Of a stretch of DNA of 64,000 nt, positions 10,537-20,964 are shown piece after piece; position 1 is the stretch's first letter; every line of letters starts with the position of its first letter. The notes below the pieces were generated by a model that saw only the letters and a program-made list of their open reading frames with translations, was not told where the DNA came from and made no database searches. The translations under genes were made by a program, and so were the position numbers. This DNA comes from Parasponia andersonii (lineage: Eukaryota > Streptophyta > Magnoliopsida > Rosales > Cannabaceae), in NCBI GenBank assembly GCA_002914805.1, contig JXTB01000099.1, positions 290,971-354,970 of the forward strand, in the 5' to 3' direction.

Positions 10537-12292
10537 TGCTAGAATGGCCTAATACATAGGAAAAATCATACGTGTATGCAAACTATGGAAAAACACATGA
10601 TCACATCATAAACATAGCGGATAAATAATGGATTTAATTTTTAAAATTTTTTACATAAAAACAGTTTTCATAACTATAGAATATGCATATATTATACAGA
10701 ATCATGTATAATATAAATAGAATCTAGATGCATAAACCCTAGAGATAAGATTAGGATTTATCTCTTGTAGCATATTCCTCCTTGATATTCTTATTGATGG
10801 TGATCAAATCTCCAATCCTAGATTTTATTGTCTATACTTTTGCTCTTGGTTGATGAGGTGAGTAGGCACCAAATTAAATCCTCTGTTGGATAACGATCAA
10901 GATTGGAACACTAGGATGTGAGATGAGACTGTGAAGTTGTAGGAAACTTTTTCTCTCTTCTTCTCTCAGCCTTTGGCCGAAATTCTTCTTTCTCTTTCTC
11001 TCTATTATGCGTGTGACACTACTTGTGTTACTGTGCATTTTTTCTCTCATATATCTTATATATATGGGACTAAAAAATACTAATCCCAGTTCAACTAGGA
11101 TTAGGTTATTCTCCAATTTAGGCTTTGAGTGTATTTTTATAAATATGTCCAACCCATGTAATTTATTTATAAAAATACTAACTTTTGTGTAAAACCATTA
11201 TTTTACACAATTTCATGAAACTAATTTCACAAATACAACCAACCAATTAATGAGTTTTATTGAGCTAGACAAGGGACCTAATGAATCCAAACAATCTAGG
11301 CTCCAATAGTATGATAAATACATAATAATTCTTATTATGGTATTTATATACATAATATTATTAAAAAGGGACACTGTACTAAGCCTAATACTACTCTTAG
11401 ATTAAATATAAAGATTCAATCAACTAACCTTCATTAACTGATCTATCTAGTATATTCTATACCACATATAGAATCCCTACAAATGTCGTAGTTGGATAAG
11501 TAAAATTACTATAATATCCTTCCAATACATATTTACCTTTAATGTACCATCTTTTTATCAAGGAATAATGTTGTCAATAATTTTGTTCTCAATGGTCATT
11601 TAGACAAAATTATCAACCAATTCACAAAGTGAATACTAAGATCTTAGATTTAATTAGTCCATGAATCTTAAAAGTAAAGTGATATTATTGTATAGTGTTC
11701 TTAACTATTTAGTATTCCCATCAATTTATAAATCCAATATACTAAAGTTCACCTCTAATTTCACAGAGGCTAGTCTTTTAACACATCAAAAGACTGCAAC
11801 CCATGAAAGCAAGTCCAGTCAAACATCAAAAATTAAGATCTACATACTAAGGGCAGTTTATGATAATATTAAGAATTGAGTTACAGCACTCTAATTCTTT
11901 ATATTACCTGGTCCAGTTCAATATATATAACTTATTTATATTGTACTAATATTTCTATCAGAAGTCAGACACTTCAATAATTAGAGACACATCATTCCCG
12001 TTGATATAGACAAATACTACAACCTTTAGTAAATAAAGTATTCTATCTTTATTTAAAGATTGTGAACTAATTAATTTAGATTTAGATAAAGAAACAAGTC
12101 TCCCCATAATTAACACTTAATTATGTTTATTTTTTTTATATACAAATAAAGTCATGGAATCTTTTTCAAATAAATAAACTATTCTACTAAGATAGTTTAA
12201 TCTAGCAAATATCATAATTGCATATGAGAGAAAGTTGTTTATACTAAAAGAGTAAAATCAAAAATCTACTTTTTAGGATAAATATCCCAACA
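10537..12292 (-). mobile_element. long LTR (1.76 kb) of a non-autonomous LTR element
   Basis: On the minus strand it begins TGTTGGGATAT at 12,292 and ends ...CTAGCA at 10,537, immediately before the worn primer-binding site. The TGTTGGGATAT opening is familiar from plant LARD/gypsy-like elements. The partner LTR would lie left of position 1, and no coding sequence is seen. A terminal part is duplicated at 2,192-2,814. The C/T-rich stretch near 10,940-11,010 may be leader or promoter sequence of the element. Confidence 0.65.
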
Positions 12293-12812
12293 CTTATAAC
12301 TTGTTGAAGCTCAATCGTGGCCAGGGCAAGAGAGTGTATGGAAGGAGTGAGTTTCATTTGGTTTTATTTGGATTTAATTTGATTTATGTTATATGTATTG
12401 ATTTTGGTTTGATTTATATTTGATGGAAAAGAAGTATGGTTTGGATTGGGTTTCTCAATTTTTTTTTTTCATTTTTTTGTTTTAAATTATTTTACCTAAT
12501 TCTAATATTTGGTGATAAGAATATGGTATCTCATGGGTTGTCTCAACTTCAAATGAGGGTTAAAATCGTCTTTCTATAACAAATTTGAAAATAAATTATG
12601 GGCATACAAATTTTTTGCAATTCAAAGTCCAAAACATAGGGTTTAAAAATACAAAAATAGCATAACTGATGGTATTTTATTGCAGTTCACTCTAATTTAA
12701 AATGAATTGGAGTAAAACCTGTATAGTTTACTCCCAAAAACCCTATATACGTGGAATGGTTGAAACTTCACATATTATACTCCTCTAGGTTTTCTTTAAA
12801 AGAATACAAGAA
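12293..12812. repeat. flank shared with 2,815-3,341
   Basis: Non-coding sequence directly outside the LTR and repeated at 2,815-3,341 at about 93% identity. No gene found. Confidence 0.7.
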
Positions 12813-13920
12813 GGGATAATATTAAAAAAAAAAACCAAAACTTTTAGTGTTTTATTAAAAAAACACATATATTTTCATTTATATCAAGGCGAACTACAAA
12901 AAAGATATCTAAAAATTTGAGTGTTATGTAATTTAAACTCTGAAGTTTGAATTCTGCAAAATAATGTAATGAGATTAAAAATTTCTAAAAATTAATATCC
13001 TCGATTGACTTTTTGAACAATTTTAGTAACAGAAAATAATAATATCCTCCATTAAAACTAAATTAATCCTTACCATTTTACTTAAATTTGAGAAATTATT
13101 GTCTTTTACCAGTTAAAGTTATTCAAAAAGTTAAAGTTAAATGAGGATATTAATTTTAAAAAATTCTTAATTTCAAAATAAAATATTATTTTACTAAATT
13201 CAAACTTCAGAGTTTAAATTACAAAAACCCAAATTTCAAATTTTTTTTTCGCAGTTTACCCTTTATATCAAATTAAACATTCAATTTTTATTTTACTCTC
13301 AAATATAACTGAGACCACACATTTAGTCAAAATTGAATCTATAATTGTTAAAAAAAAACCAATTTTTCCCTTTAAATTCCTAAAACATATATTAGGATTT
13401 AAAAATATAGAAAACCAATTATCATTGTCTTTCTTTTTTAAAAAATATTTTAAGTGAAAATAATAATTATTAAAATTAAAAATATTCTCATTCTTTTCTT
13501 TTTAACATGTAATTGTTTTTCTTTTTGAATTAAACTCATTTTAGTTTCAATAATTCTTTTTTTTTCACTTAAAATTATTAAAGAAAGAAAGAAAAAAACA
13601 AGAAATTTTTTTATTTCTTTTGAATAGTTGAAACTCTTTTATGTTTAATAATTATTATTTTCACTTAAAATATGCTTTTAAAAAAAGAATGAGAAGAATA
13701 AGTGGTTTCAATATCTATTAGTTTTAATATATATTTTATGAGTTTAAAGGTAAAATTATCTTTTTCAATGAATTAAATTTCTAATTTTGACTAAATATAT
13801 GGACTCAGGTCTATTTGATAGGTTAATACAAATTGAATATTTAATTTGATATTAATGAAAATGTGTGAGTTTTGTTTATAAAACATTAAAGGTGGTGGGA
13901 TTTTTTTGATATTATCCCCC
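12813..13920. mobile_element. foldback MITE with another MITE nested in its left arm
   Basis: The ends are gggataatat... and ...atattatccccc, and the arms match as an inverted repeat. For example, 'tattttaagtgaaaataataattatta' near 13,448 is mirrored near 13,650-13,680, and 'atttagtcaaaattgaa' near 13,321 is mirrored near 13,785. The left arm is longer because it contains the MITE at 12,887-13,261; the right arm gives the unoccupied version (ttttcattaatatcaaatt). No transposase is present, so it is non-autonomous. The superfamily of the outer element is not certain. Confidence 0.7.
12887..13261. mobile_element. Mutator-type MITE with 9-bp target duplication (copy 2)
   Basis: A 375-bp inverted-repeat element flanked by the perfect 9-bp direct repeat TTTATATCA (12,878-12,886 and 13,262-13,270). 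The ends are similar inverted repeats (ggcgaactacaaaaaa against gtaaactgcgaaaaaa). A 9-bp duplication is the hallmark of the Mutator superfamily. Both arms carry the phrase 'taatttaaactctgaagtttgaat', one in each orientation. Confidence 0.8.
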
Positions 13921-16900
13921 AAAAAAAAATAATTATAAATTTATACATAAACTCAGGTAATAAGGATTCGAATCTCTCTCCTCTCATAAACTCACATACA
14001 CTCCCAAGAATCCTAGACTATGTTTGCATTAATATTTTCAAATTTAGTTAAAAATAATTAAATAATTCAAAATAATATCTAACTTATCGAACTCTCAAAT
14101 AAAATAAGCTTCCAAATTTATTTACATAAAAAAATATAGTAAAATGATCGATTTTCTGCCATTTATAATAAATGTCGGTTTTTCAAATGCTATGACAAAA
14201 TGCCTAATAAATCAGTGGAAATAATAAGTATAGAATATAGCGTATTTAGTATAAAAACTAATATATTTTGTATATAAACTAAAGTCAGTATTGAAGTAAG
14301 ATATACTAAGTGTGAAAATAAATAAGTTCAGATATTTAAATAAAATTTATTAAGACAAAGTATTGAGAGAGAGAGAAAGAGAGGGAGAGAGAGAAAGAGA
14401 AAGAGGACAACCACTCTAATTTACCAAAAGTAATCTTAATTTTTTGGGCTAGGATATAGTACATTGACTTGGACTCGTTCCACATATTTACATTAGAAAA
14501 ATGAGATGTCTACAAAAAATTTAGGTCCAAAGTTCAAAAAATTAAAAAATCTTAGATAAGTTGGATTTCTCTAAAAACAATTCGAATTTATTCAAAAAAA
14601 TATCATTTTCAAAAGTTTTTATAAATACCATGTACAAAATTATTTAGAAAATACTAATTTTTCTTTCAAAATTTTTCTTCAAAGTTGATAATTTTGAAGA
14701 TACACAGTGCAATCCATCGAGTTATTTGAGGCAATTAGTCTAGTCAGTAAGTTGACAAATTACTTCAAGTATCTTATCAATTGGTAAAAGAGCTATGTTT
14801 TTAAAATATTTTTAAATGTGACATTTTTCTAAATAAATCAAGGATTTTCAAAAACTTTTAAAATCTGGAATTTTTCTTTTGTTTTGTTTGTGTTTTTCTT
14901 TTTTGGCCATTGAAACGTTTCAATATAAATCAAATTTTTTCAACAAAAATTCATTCTTCTTCTTGGTTCAATTTATTATCACTAAGTTAAAGCTATTGTA
15001 GGGATGGCTTTTGGCTCCCAAAACTTAATCATCCGAAATCACCACTTTGGTAATCTAATGAATATTTAAATATTAACTCCAAGATCGTTTACTATAGATT
15101 AAGAATTAAACTCCAAATAATATAATATTTTATATATCATATAAAATTATTTTTGCAGACAAATAGTATAACCCCGACACATCATATTTCTTTCTATAAT
15201 TTCCACAATTGTATTAGTATGACTGATTGTGTATGACTGTTTGATAATAAATTACATACTAAATCTTGAGCCTGCTAGTCACTTCATTGAACACCCTAAC
15301 ATAAACAAATATGTTATTCTTGTAAAAGAATACTTTGGCAAAAGTTTTGAAGGATCAATTACTCAGATAACTCGAGGAAAAATTATTAACGGCCAAAAAG
15401 TCACATAATTCCAATATTATTGTAGATTCGTGTTTTTAAATTACAGAAGTTAATGAATAGAAAAATTCTCTATCCTTGGCAATTCAAAAAGTGCTTCATC
15501 CCAATGTATGTTATTCATAATAAACTCAGGATTAAGAATATTTTTTTTTATTTAATCCTATAAGATTTAGTTTAAACAATCACTAAGACAAAATTTTATT
15601 TTCGATCTGTTCAACACTACGAACAATGCCAATGATTCACAATTGATCAGCCAATCCAAGTAGTTGTGATCCTCGTTATACCTAACATAAATAAAATGAG
15701 AAAATATCTCATTTTATTTATAATTGTGAACCACTTAATGATTATAAAAATTCAATAATAAACATATAATATAATCAACGAATATTGATATATATATATA
15801 TATTTAAATTATAAATATACTTTGAATGCAGACGTTAATTAAAATGAAAATGTCATTCATAATTGCTTAAAATATCATAGTCCTAACAATGAGGACAATA
15901 TACCATAAATGAGACCAGATTTCAATAATCAGAGAGTCTCTCATCAAGATTGGGCCAAAAAAATAAAAACAAAAACAAATACCAAAAGTCTTCATCAAGA
16001 ATTTGCAAGATTGATGATTGCAAGGTACTTGATTAAATCTACGCAATTGGAACTTCATTTAACGATTTTTTTTAAGGTTCTAACACTTTAAAAAAAGAAA
16101 AAGAAATTAAGGTTATAATTGCTTAACTTTATTTTTTCTTTCTCCAATCTTTTTATATGTTTATTCGAATCTCATAATAATTTGATTTCTTTTGCAACTC
16201 TTCGTTTGTAGTTTCTAAAAAAGTACTAAAGAACCTTCCTGCATGAGACTCGCAAATCTCTCCCACCCCCCCACCTGGTTTTTTTTTTCGGGTAGAATAT
16301 GCATGCAAAGGAAAAAAGGATATTTTTCTTTTTTGCCTTTTCCTTTCCTTTCCCGTAGTGCTCTCTCAATTGAGAAACTAATAGGTTGTTAAATTGTTAA
16401 TAAATGCAATTGATTTGGAGGGACGTCAAAGTTTGATGATAAAGCAACAAGTTATCACCAAACCAATAACCATTAAAGTGGGCATTATTACACACAAAGA
16501 GAGAAACCTTTTTTTTTCCCTTGCTTGAACACACACAGAATTTATTACCAATATATAACTCAGGGGGTAGGAGACTGTTGCTTTCCTCTAGGCAAATCCA
16601 AATGGCTGACTGAAGCTTTAAGATGATTCCTGTTGGGCCTAGTCCACACATTGGACCCTGTTATGTGGTGGGCCATATTAGTAAGCACTAGGGGCCTCTT
16701 ATGTGGTAGGCCATAGTAACTTTTCCTACCTAATTCTTTTTACCTCTGTGCTTCTAACTTTCCATTGATTCACACCTACTTGTTTGGTTTTTATTGTTTT
16801 GTCAATAGACCACAAAATTGTCATTTGGTCAGATTAATGATCAACAGAAAGAGTTTGGACTAAGATAGATATTTCTCTCTCAAGATAAAAAAGAATAGAA

Positions 16901-18213
16901 GGTTGGTCATCTTCTAATTTGGCTTATATTTGATTAAGGAATTGATTAGAACTAACAAGTAACTTAACAGATTACAATTTATTAAAACAAAATTAGAAAA
17001 TCTGCTACTTTTAATAAATGCCAACATACCATATGACTTTGGAGACACTGCTATTTTTATAACTTGTTCACTTTTGTAACAATTATTATCCAAAATATAT
17101 CAAAGAGGCACAAAAGAAGGAAAGATTTCCCTGTGTCAGTTATAGAGGCATTATCTATTTAGCCATTTGGAGAAGTTATAAAGTCATGTCCAGATTCAAT
17201 TATGATGATTTCTCTCCCCTCCATTTGTTTGTTCTTTTGAAAGGTCACAATTTTCTCTGCATTGCATCTAGTACAAACAGCCATTTTTAATGGAAAGAAA
17301 CTTTTTCATGCATAGTGAAAGAAACAGTCTCTCCAATGCACCAAAAGTTACATAAAATAAAACAAAATAAAAGACCTCTACTAAGAGTATGTCCTTAATA
17401 GCAATATTTAGATGTTGCACCAGCTTCCGTCTAAGTACAAGCTACCACAAGTATTCTACTATCATTTGACAACTTGTGATTTGAGACCAAAAGTTAGTTA
17501 CTATAGTCCTCAAACAATATAAACTAATATAAATTTTGTTTTGACAAAAGGATAAAAAAGAAAAAAAGGACGTGTGGCTCTATTTTAATAAGAGACTACA
17601 AAACTCCTAACTTCGCAATTCACATGTGCAAAAAATTCTAAAATTATCATCTTGCCATCTCAGTGAAACAATCTTCAAAGGTGTTTTTAGTAATGCAGTA
17701 ATGCTATAATTGATTAGATTTAGATGGTAATTAGCAGCCTATCAGTTCATCTGGGTGTTTCAATAAAAGAAAGCAAAATCATTTTCTTTTTATTAAAAAA
17801 TGTATTTTATCTGTTTTTTGTGTCATCATCGTAAGTTGGAATTGAATTTTCTGGCGGCCCCATTGATTGGTGTATGTTGGCGTAGTTTCCAAACATTAAA
17901 AAACTTCATAAGCCACTAATGTGGGACCCAGATGAAAGTTTTAGACAAATTAATTGAAAAACAGAATGTGGGCATATCTTGGTTGGTGAGACCTATTAAT
18001 GTCATAACCATAAATAACTATGAACATAATTTTTTGGAAGAACTATTTTTTTTTCTTATTTTTGAGCGAGTTTGTGGAAGAACTATTTATTACAAATGAG
18101 TGAATGACCAGATTATTATTTAAAAAAAGGCAAGAAAAGAAAGAACTCCCAATTTATATTCTTCTCTTATGTAACCCATTTTACAAGGGCCAACATTATG
18201 AAAATACTAAAAT
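13921..18213. other. AT-rich intergenic region without a recognisable gene
   Basis: Only short, unsupported open frames. Contents: a GA-rich microsatellite at about 14,367-14,406, a TA run at about 15,787-15,803, pyrimidine runs, and a short direct repeat of 'cttatgtggtrggccata' near 16,660 and 16,698. I see no protein domain and no RNA gene. Confidence 0.6.
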
Positions 18214-18378
18214 TGTAACAGCCCAAGAACCCCGCTAGCAGATATTGTCCGCTTTGCCACTTGGGCCAAACCCGCCCTCCGCAGCTCACGGTTTTCAAAA
18301 CGCGTCTGATAGGGAAAGGTATCCACACCCTTATAAAGAGTGCTTCGTTCCCCTTTCCAGCCGATGTGGGATTTCACA
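18214..18378 (+). mobile_element. 165-bp solo LTR (TRIM-like) with perfect 5-bp target duplication
   Basis: Begins TGTAACAGCCC and ends GATTTCACA (TG...CA), flanked on both sides by AAAAT (18,209-18,213 and 18,379-18,383). Inside are 'gctagcagatattgtccgct', 'aaaacgcgtctgatagggaa' and 'cacacccttataaag', the last looking like a TATA region. I recognise the sequence type as a short repeat spread widely through flowering-plant genomes. No internal region or second LTR is present, so it is most likely a solo LTR left by LTR-LTR recombination. Confidence 0.75.
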
Positions 18379-18695
18379 AAAATACTTGTATGAACTAACA
18401 GAAATCACTTTAATCTCATCTTTTCTCTTGATAGGAACCTTTACTTGGTCAGATATACAAACTAGAATCATGTAAAATAAAATAGTTAGATTTTGGATTA
18501 GTTTAACTGAGAGTAATTTCAAATTTACAAATTAACAGACACAACCACCCTCATTTAAAAAAATAAAATAAGATTGAACAATATCTTCTTTTTTTTCACC
18601 AGAACCTGTTCTATATGCTTCTGTAGATAACAGTGAAGTTGCATCATCCTTTCCTGGAACTCATGATGGGCCCTGAAAGCCCAGCTCCTCTCTCA

Positions 18696-18733
<38 letters not shown>

Positions 18734-18905
18734 ATGCATTGAAAAGCAAGCAGATGTATTTTGTCAAGAAGCAAGAATCCAACAATGATTGCCTGTATAA
18801 CATATGAAATAAATGGAGTTTTCTCTTGATGCTTTCACATGGGCTTTAGATATATCTTAATAAAACAAAAGTTTTTACTCCATTGTTATTATTATTATTA
18901 TTATT
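18379..18905. other. intergenic spacer with CT and ATT microsatellites
   Basis: Non-coding. Contains a CT microsatellite (about 18,690-18,733) and an ATT run (about 18,886-18,905) next to the MITE that follows. No gene seen. Confidence 0.6.
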
Positions 18906-19672
18906 AGACATAATAGCATTAGAATAGCCCGAGTTTTAATTTTTTTTTTGTAAAAAAAACTCTAATTTTTAAATATCTGTAAAATAATATCATTATTTTT
19001 AAATTTCTGCAAAATAATACTCTAATTTTTGAATTTCTGTAAAATAATATCTTCATTTTTAGATTCTACAAATTGATACCATAACAATTACAATTCTTAC
19101 AAATTAGTATCCTAAGATTTAAAATTCATATAAATGTATAACATTAATCTCCAATTAGTTGATTTTAATAAAAAAAAGATGGTAGCAGCCATCATCAACT
19201 TAATTAAAATTTATTAAACAATAATAAATTTTTTGAAAAAATATTTGTAATTAGCTTATTTTACTTTTTATTTAAAAATAAGTAAAAAAAATTAGAACGA
19301 GAGATAAAAGTAGTTAATTGTAAAAAAAAAATTGTGTTTTCTTAGTAATTAGTCAAAAAAATAATTATAAAATAATTTCTGATAATATACTAATATCTAA
19401 CATAAGTTAATGAGAGATGATCGCATCTTTTAATTTGCTCATAGTATAAATATATAAAGAAACTAAAAGCTGAGGGTATTAATTTGTAAAAATCGTAAAT
19501 GTCAAGGTATTAATTTGTAAAATTAAAAAATGAGAGTATTAATTTACAGAATTTCAAAAAATAAAGTATTGCAGAAATTTAAAAATAGGAGTATTATTTT
19601 ATAAATATTCAAAAGTCAGAGTTATTTTTACTAAAAAGTTGAAACTCAAGGTATTTGTACGTAATTAACCCT
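18906..19672. mobile_element. foldback MITE inserted in an ATT microsatellite
   Basis: The left arm (about 18,925-19,190) and right arm (about 19,440-19,672) are imperfect inverted repeats. Each is made of a ~35-40-bp unit of the form 'ctaatttttaaatttctgcaaaataata' repeated four or five times. ATT runs lie immediately outside both ends (about 18,886-18,905 and 19,673-19,690), as expected if the element inserted into one microsatellite and duplicated part of it. No transposase. Confidence 0.6.
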
Positions 19673-19765
19673 TATTATTATTATTATTATTGCTATTTCT
19701 GCCTCAGCTATTTGCAAACAGAAAACAAATACTTGTTCTTATATTTGTGAGCAATTAACCAGCAT

Positions 19766-19800
<35 letters not shown>

Positions 19801-20964
19801 TTCTCTTTTTTCTGTCTTCTCCAGTTATGTTTATATTATTATACTCCCTTTGGCAATGGGCTCATTCAAAGTTTTTGACTAGAATAGAAATGAGTTAGGC
19901 TCCTTGGTGGAAGTATTTGTATTTGACCTTTGTCCTGGTCCAATGATGGTTTGTTGAGTTGAGAGATGCAAATTTCAGCCAAGAATTTGGTGTTCTGAAG
20001 CGCTATTCATTCATCAAAATTCATGGTATTATTCCTTTCTCTGCAAAACTCTCATGTTCCATAGTTTTGTAAACTTAAAAGTTTTAGTATTTTTCTTGTA
20101 GTCTTTAAGTCATCAAGTTTCTTCACTCTATGCTTTTCCTTTTCCTTGTTTCTATCTTTCTGCAAAGAAGCTAGTCTTTTGATTGGATTGGACTTAGTTC
20201 TGACCCTTTCCATTTTTTTCATTGTAAAGTGCTTGTGTTTTTGAAAGCTTCGTTTATTGGTTTCTCCTTACGTTTGAGTGTTTGTGCTTCTTCTGTCTCA
20301 AAGATGCAATACAAGGAAGATTGTCGTACAGAGCAAAATAAAACAAAATCATGGTTTATAGCATGCTTTTTGTGCTGTTCTTTTCTTCCTTTTGCCGTCT
20401 GTTTTGCCCCTTAAAAAGAGTACTTTAGGAGAGTTGTATGTTTGATGAGGCCATGTAGAGAGAGAACTGAAACTTTGTGCTGTCTCTGCCTACGTAACAT
20501 ATTAATAATCGTTCTTCTCTATAGAGATTTTACTGGCATCTCTAGTATAATGAATGCTTTCCAACTCCCATTTTCAATTCTTCAATCAGTACTTTATAAA
20601 TTCTTTTAAAGCTTTTCTTGTCTCTCTTTTATTTTCTCTGATCGACGGGAAAAAAAGTTCAGATGAAGACAAACTTCTTCCCCCCACCATCTTCATAGAT
20701 GATGGAAAAATCAGCTCATACTAAAACACTAAAAGAAACTAAAAGCTGTGATTTGTGTCTGTGAATTATGTTTCTATGTTCGAAAAGAAAAACCTGTTGG
20801 ATATTTCTTCTTAATTCATTTACTCATTGTTTCAGGATCAAAACTTAAACATCTCATTCATATTCTTCATTCTTTCTCAGAGGAAGAAAGGAAGAGAAAG
20901 ACTCATTTATTTGCTTCTGCAAACAGATCAGTTGCGGATGTAAACATTAAATACACATAAAGGA
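19673..20964 (+). promoter_or_regulatory. upstream region and probable 5' leader of the kinesin gene
   Basis: No separate gene seen. A CT microsatellite at about 19,769-19,797 is the kind of pyrimidine tract often found in plant 5' leaders. A good 3' splice-site-like sequence (ttgtttcag) lies near 20,835, so the leader may contain an intron. In the kinesin frame there is a stop at 20,941-20,943 and no ATG before 20,965. Leader boundaries are inference. Confidence 0.35.

Noticed and set aside
13921..18213. A hidden host gene in the 4-kb spacer
   Set aside because: Only short frames without domains or plausible splice-linked exons were seen on either strand.
18214..18378. Cassandra-type TRIM containing 5S rRNA-like sequence
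   Set aside because: I see no 5S internal promoter motifs, so I call it only a TRIM-like solo LTR.
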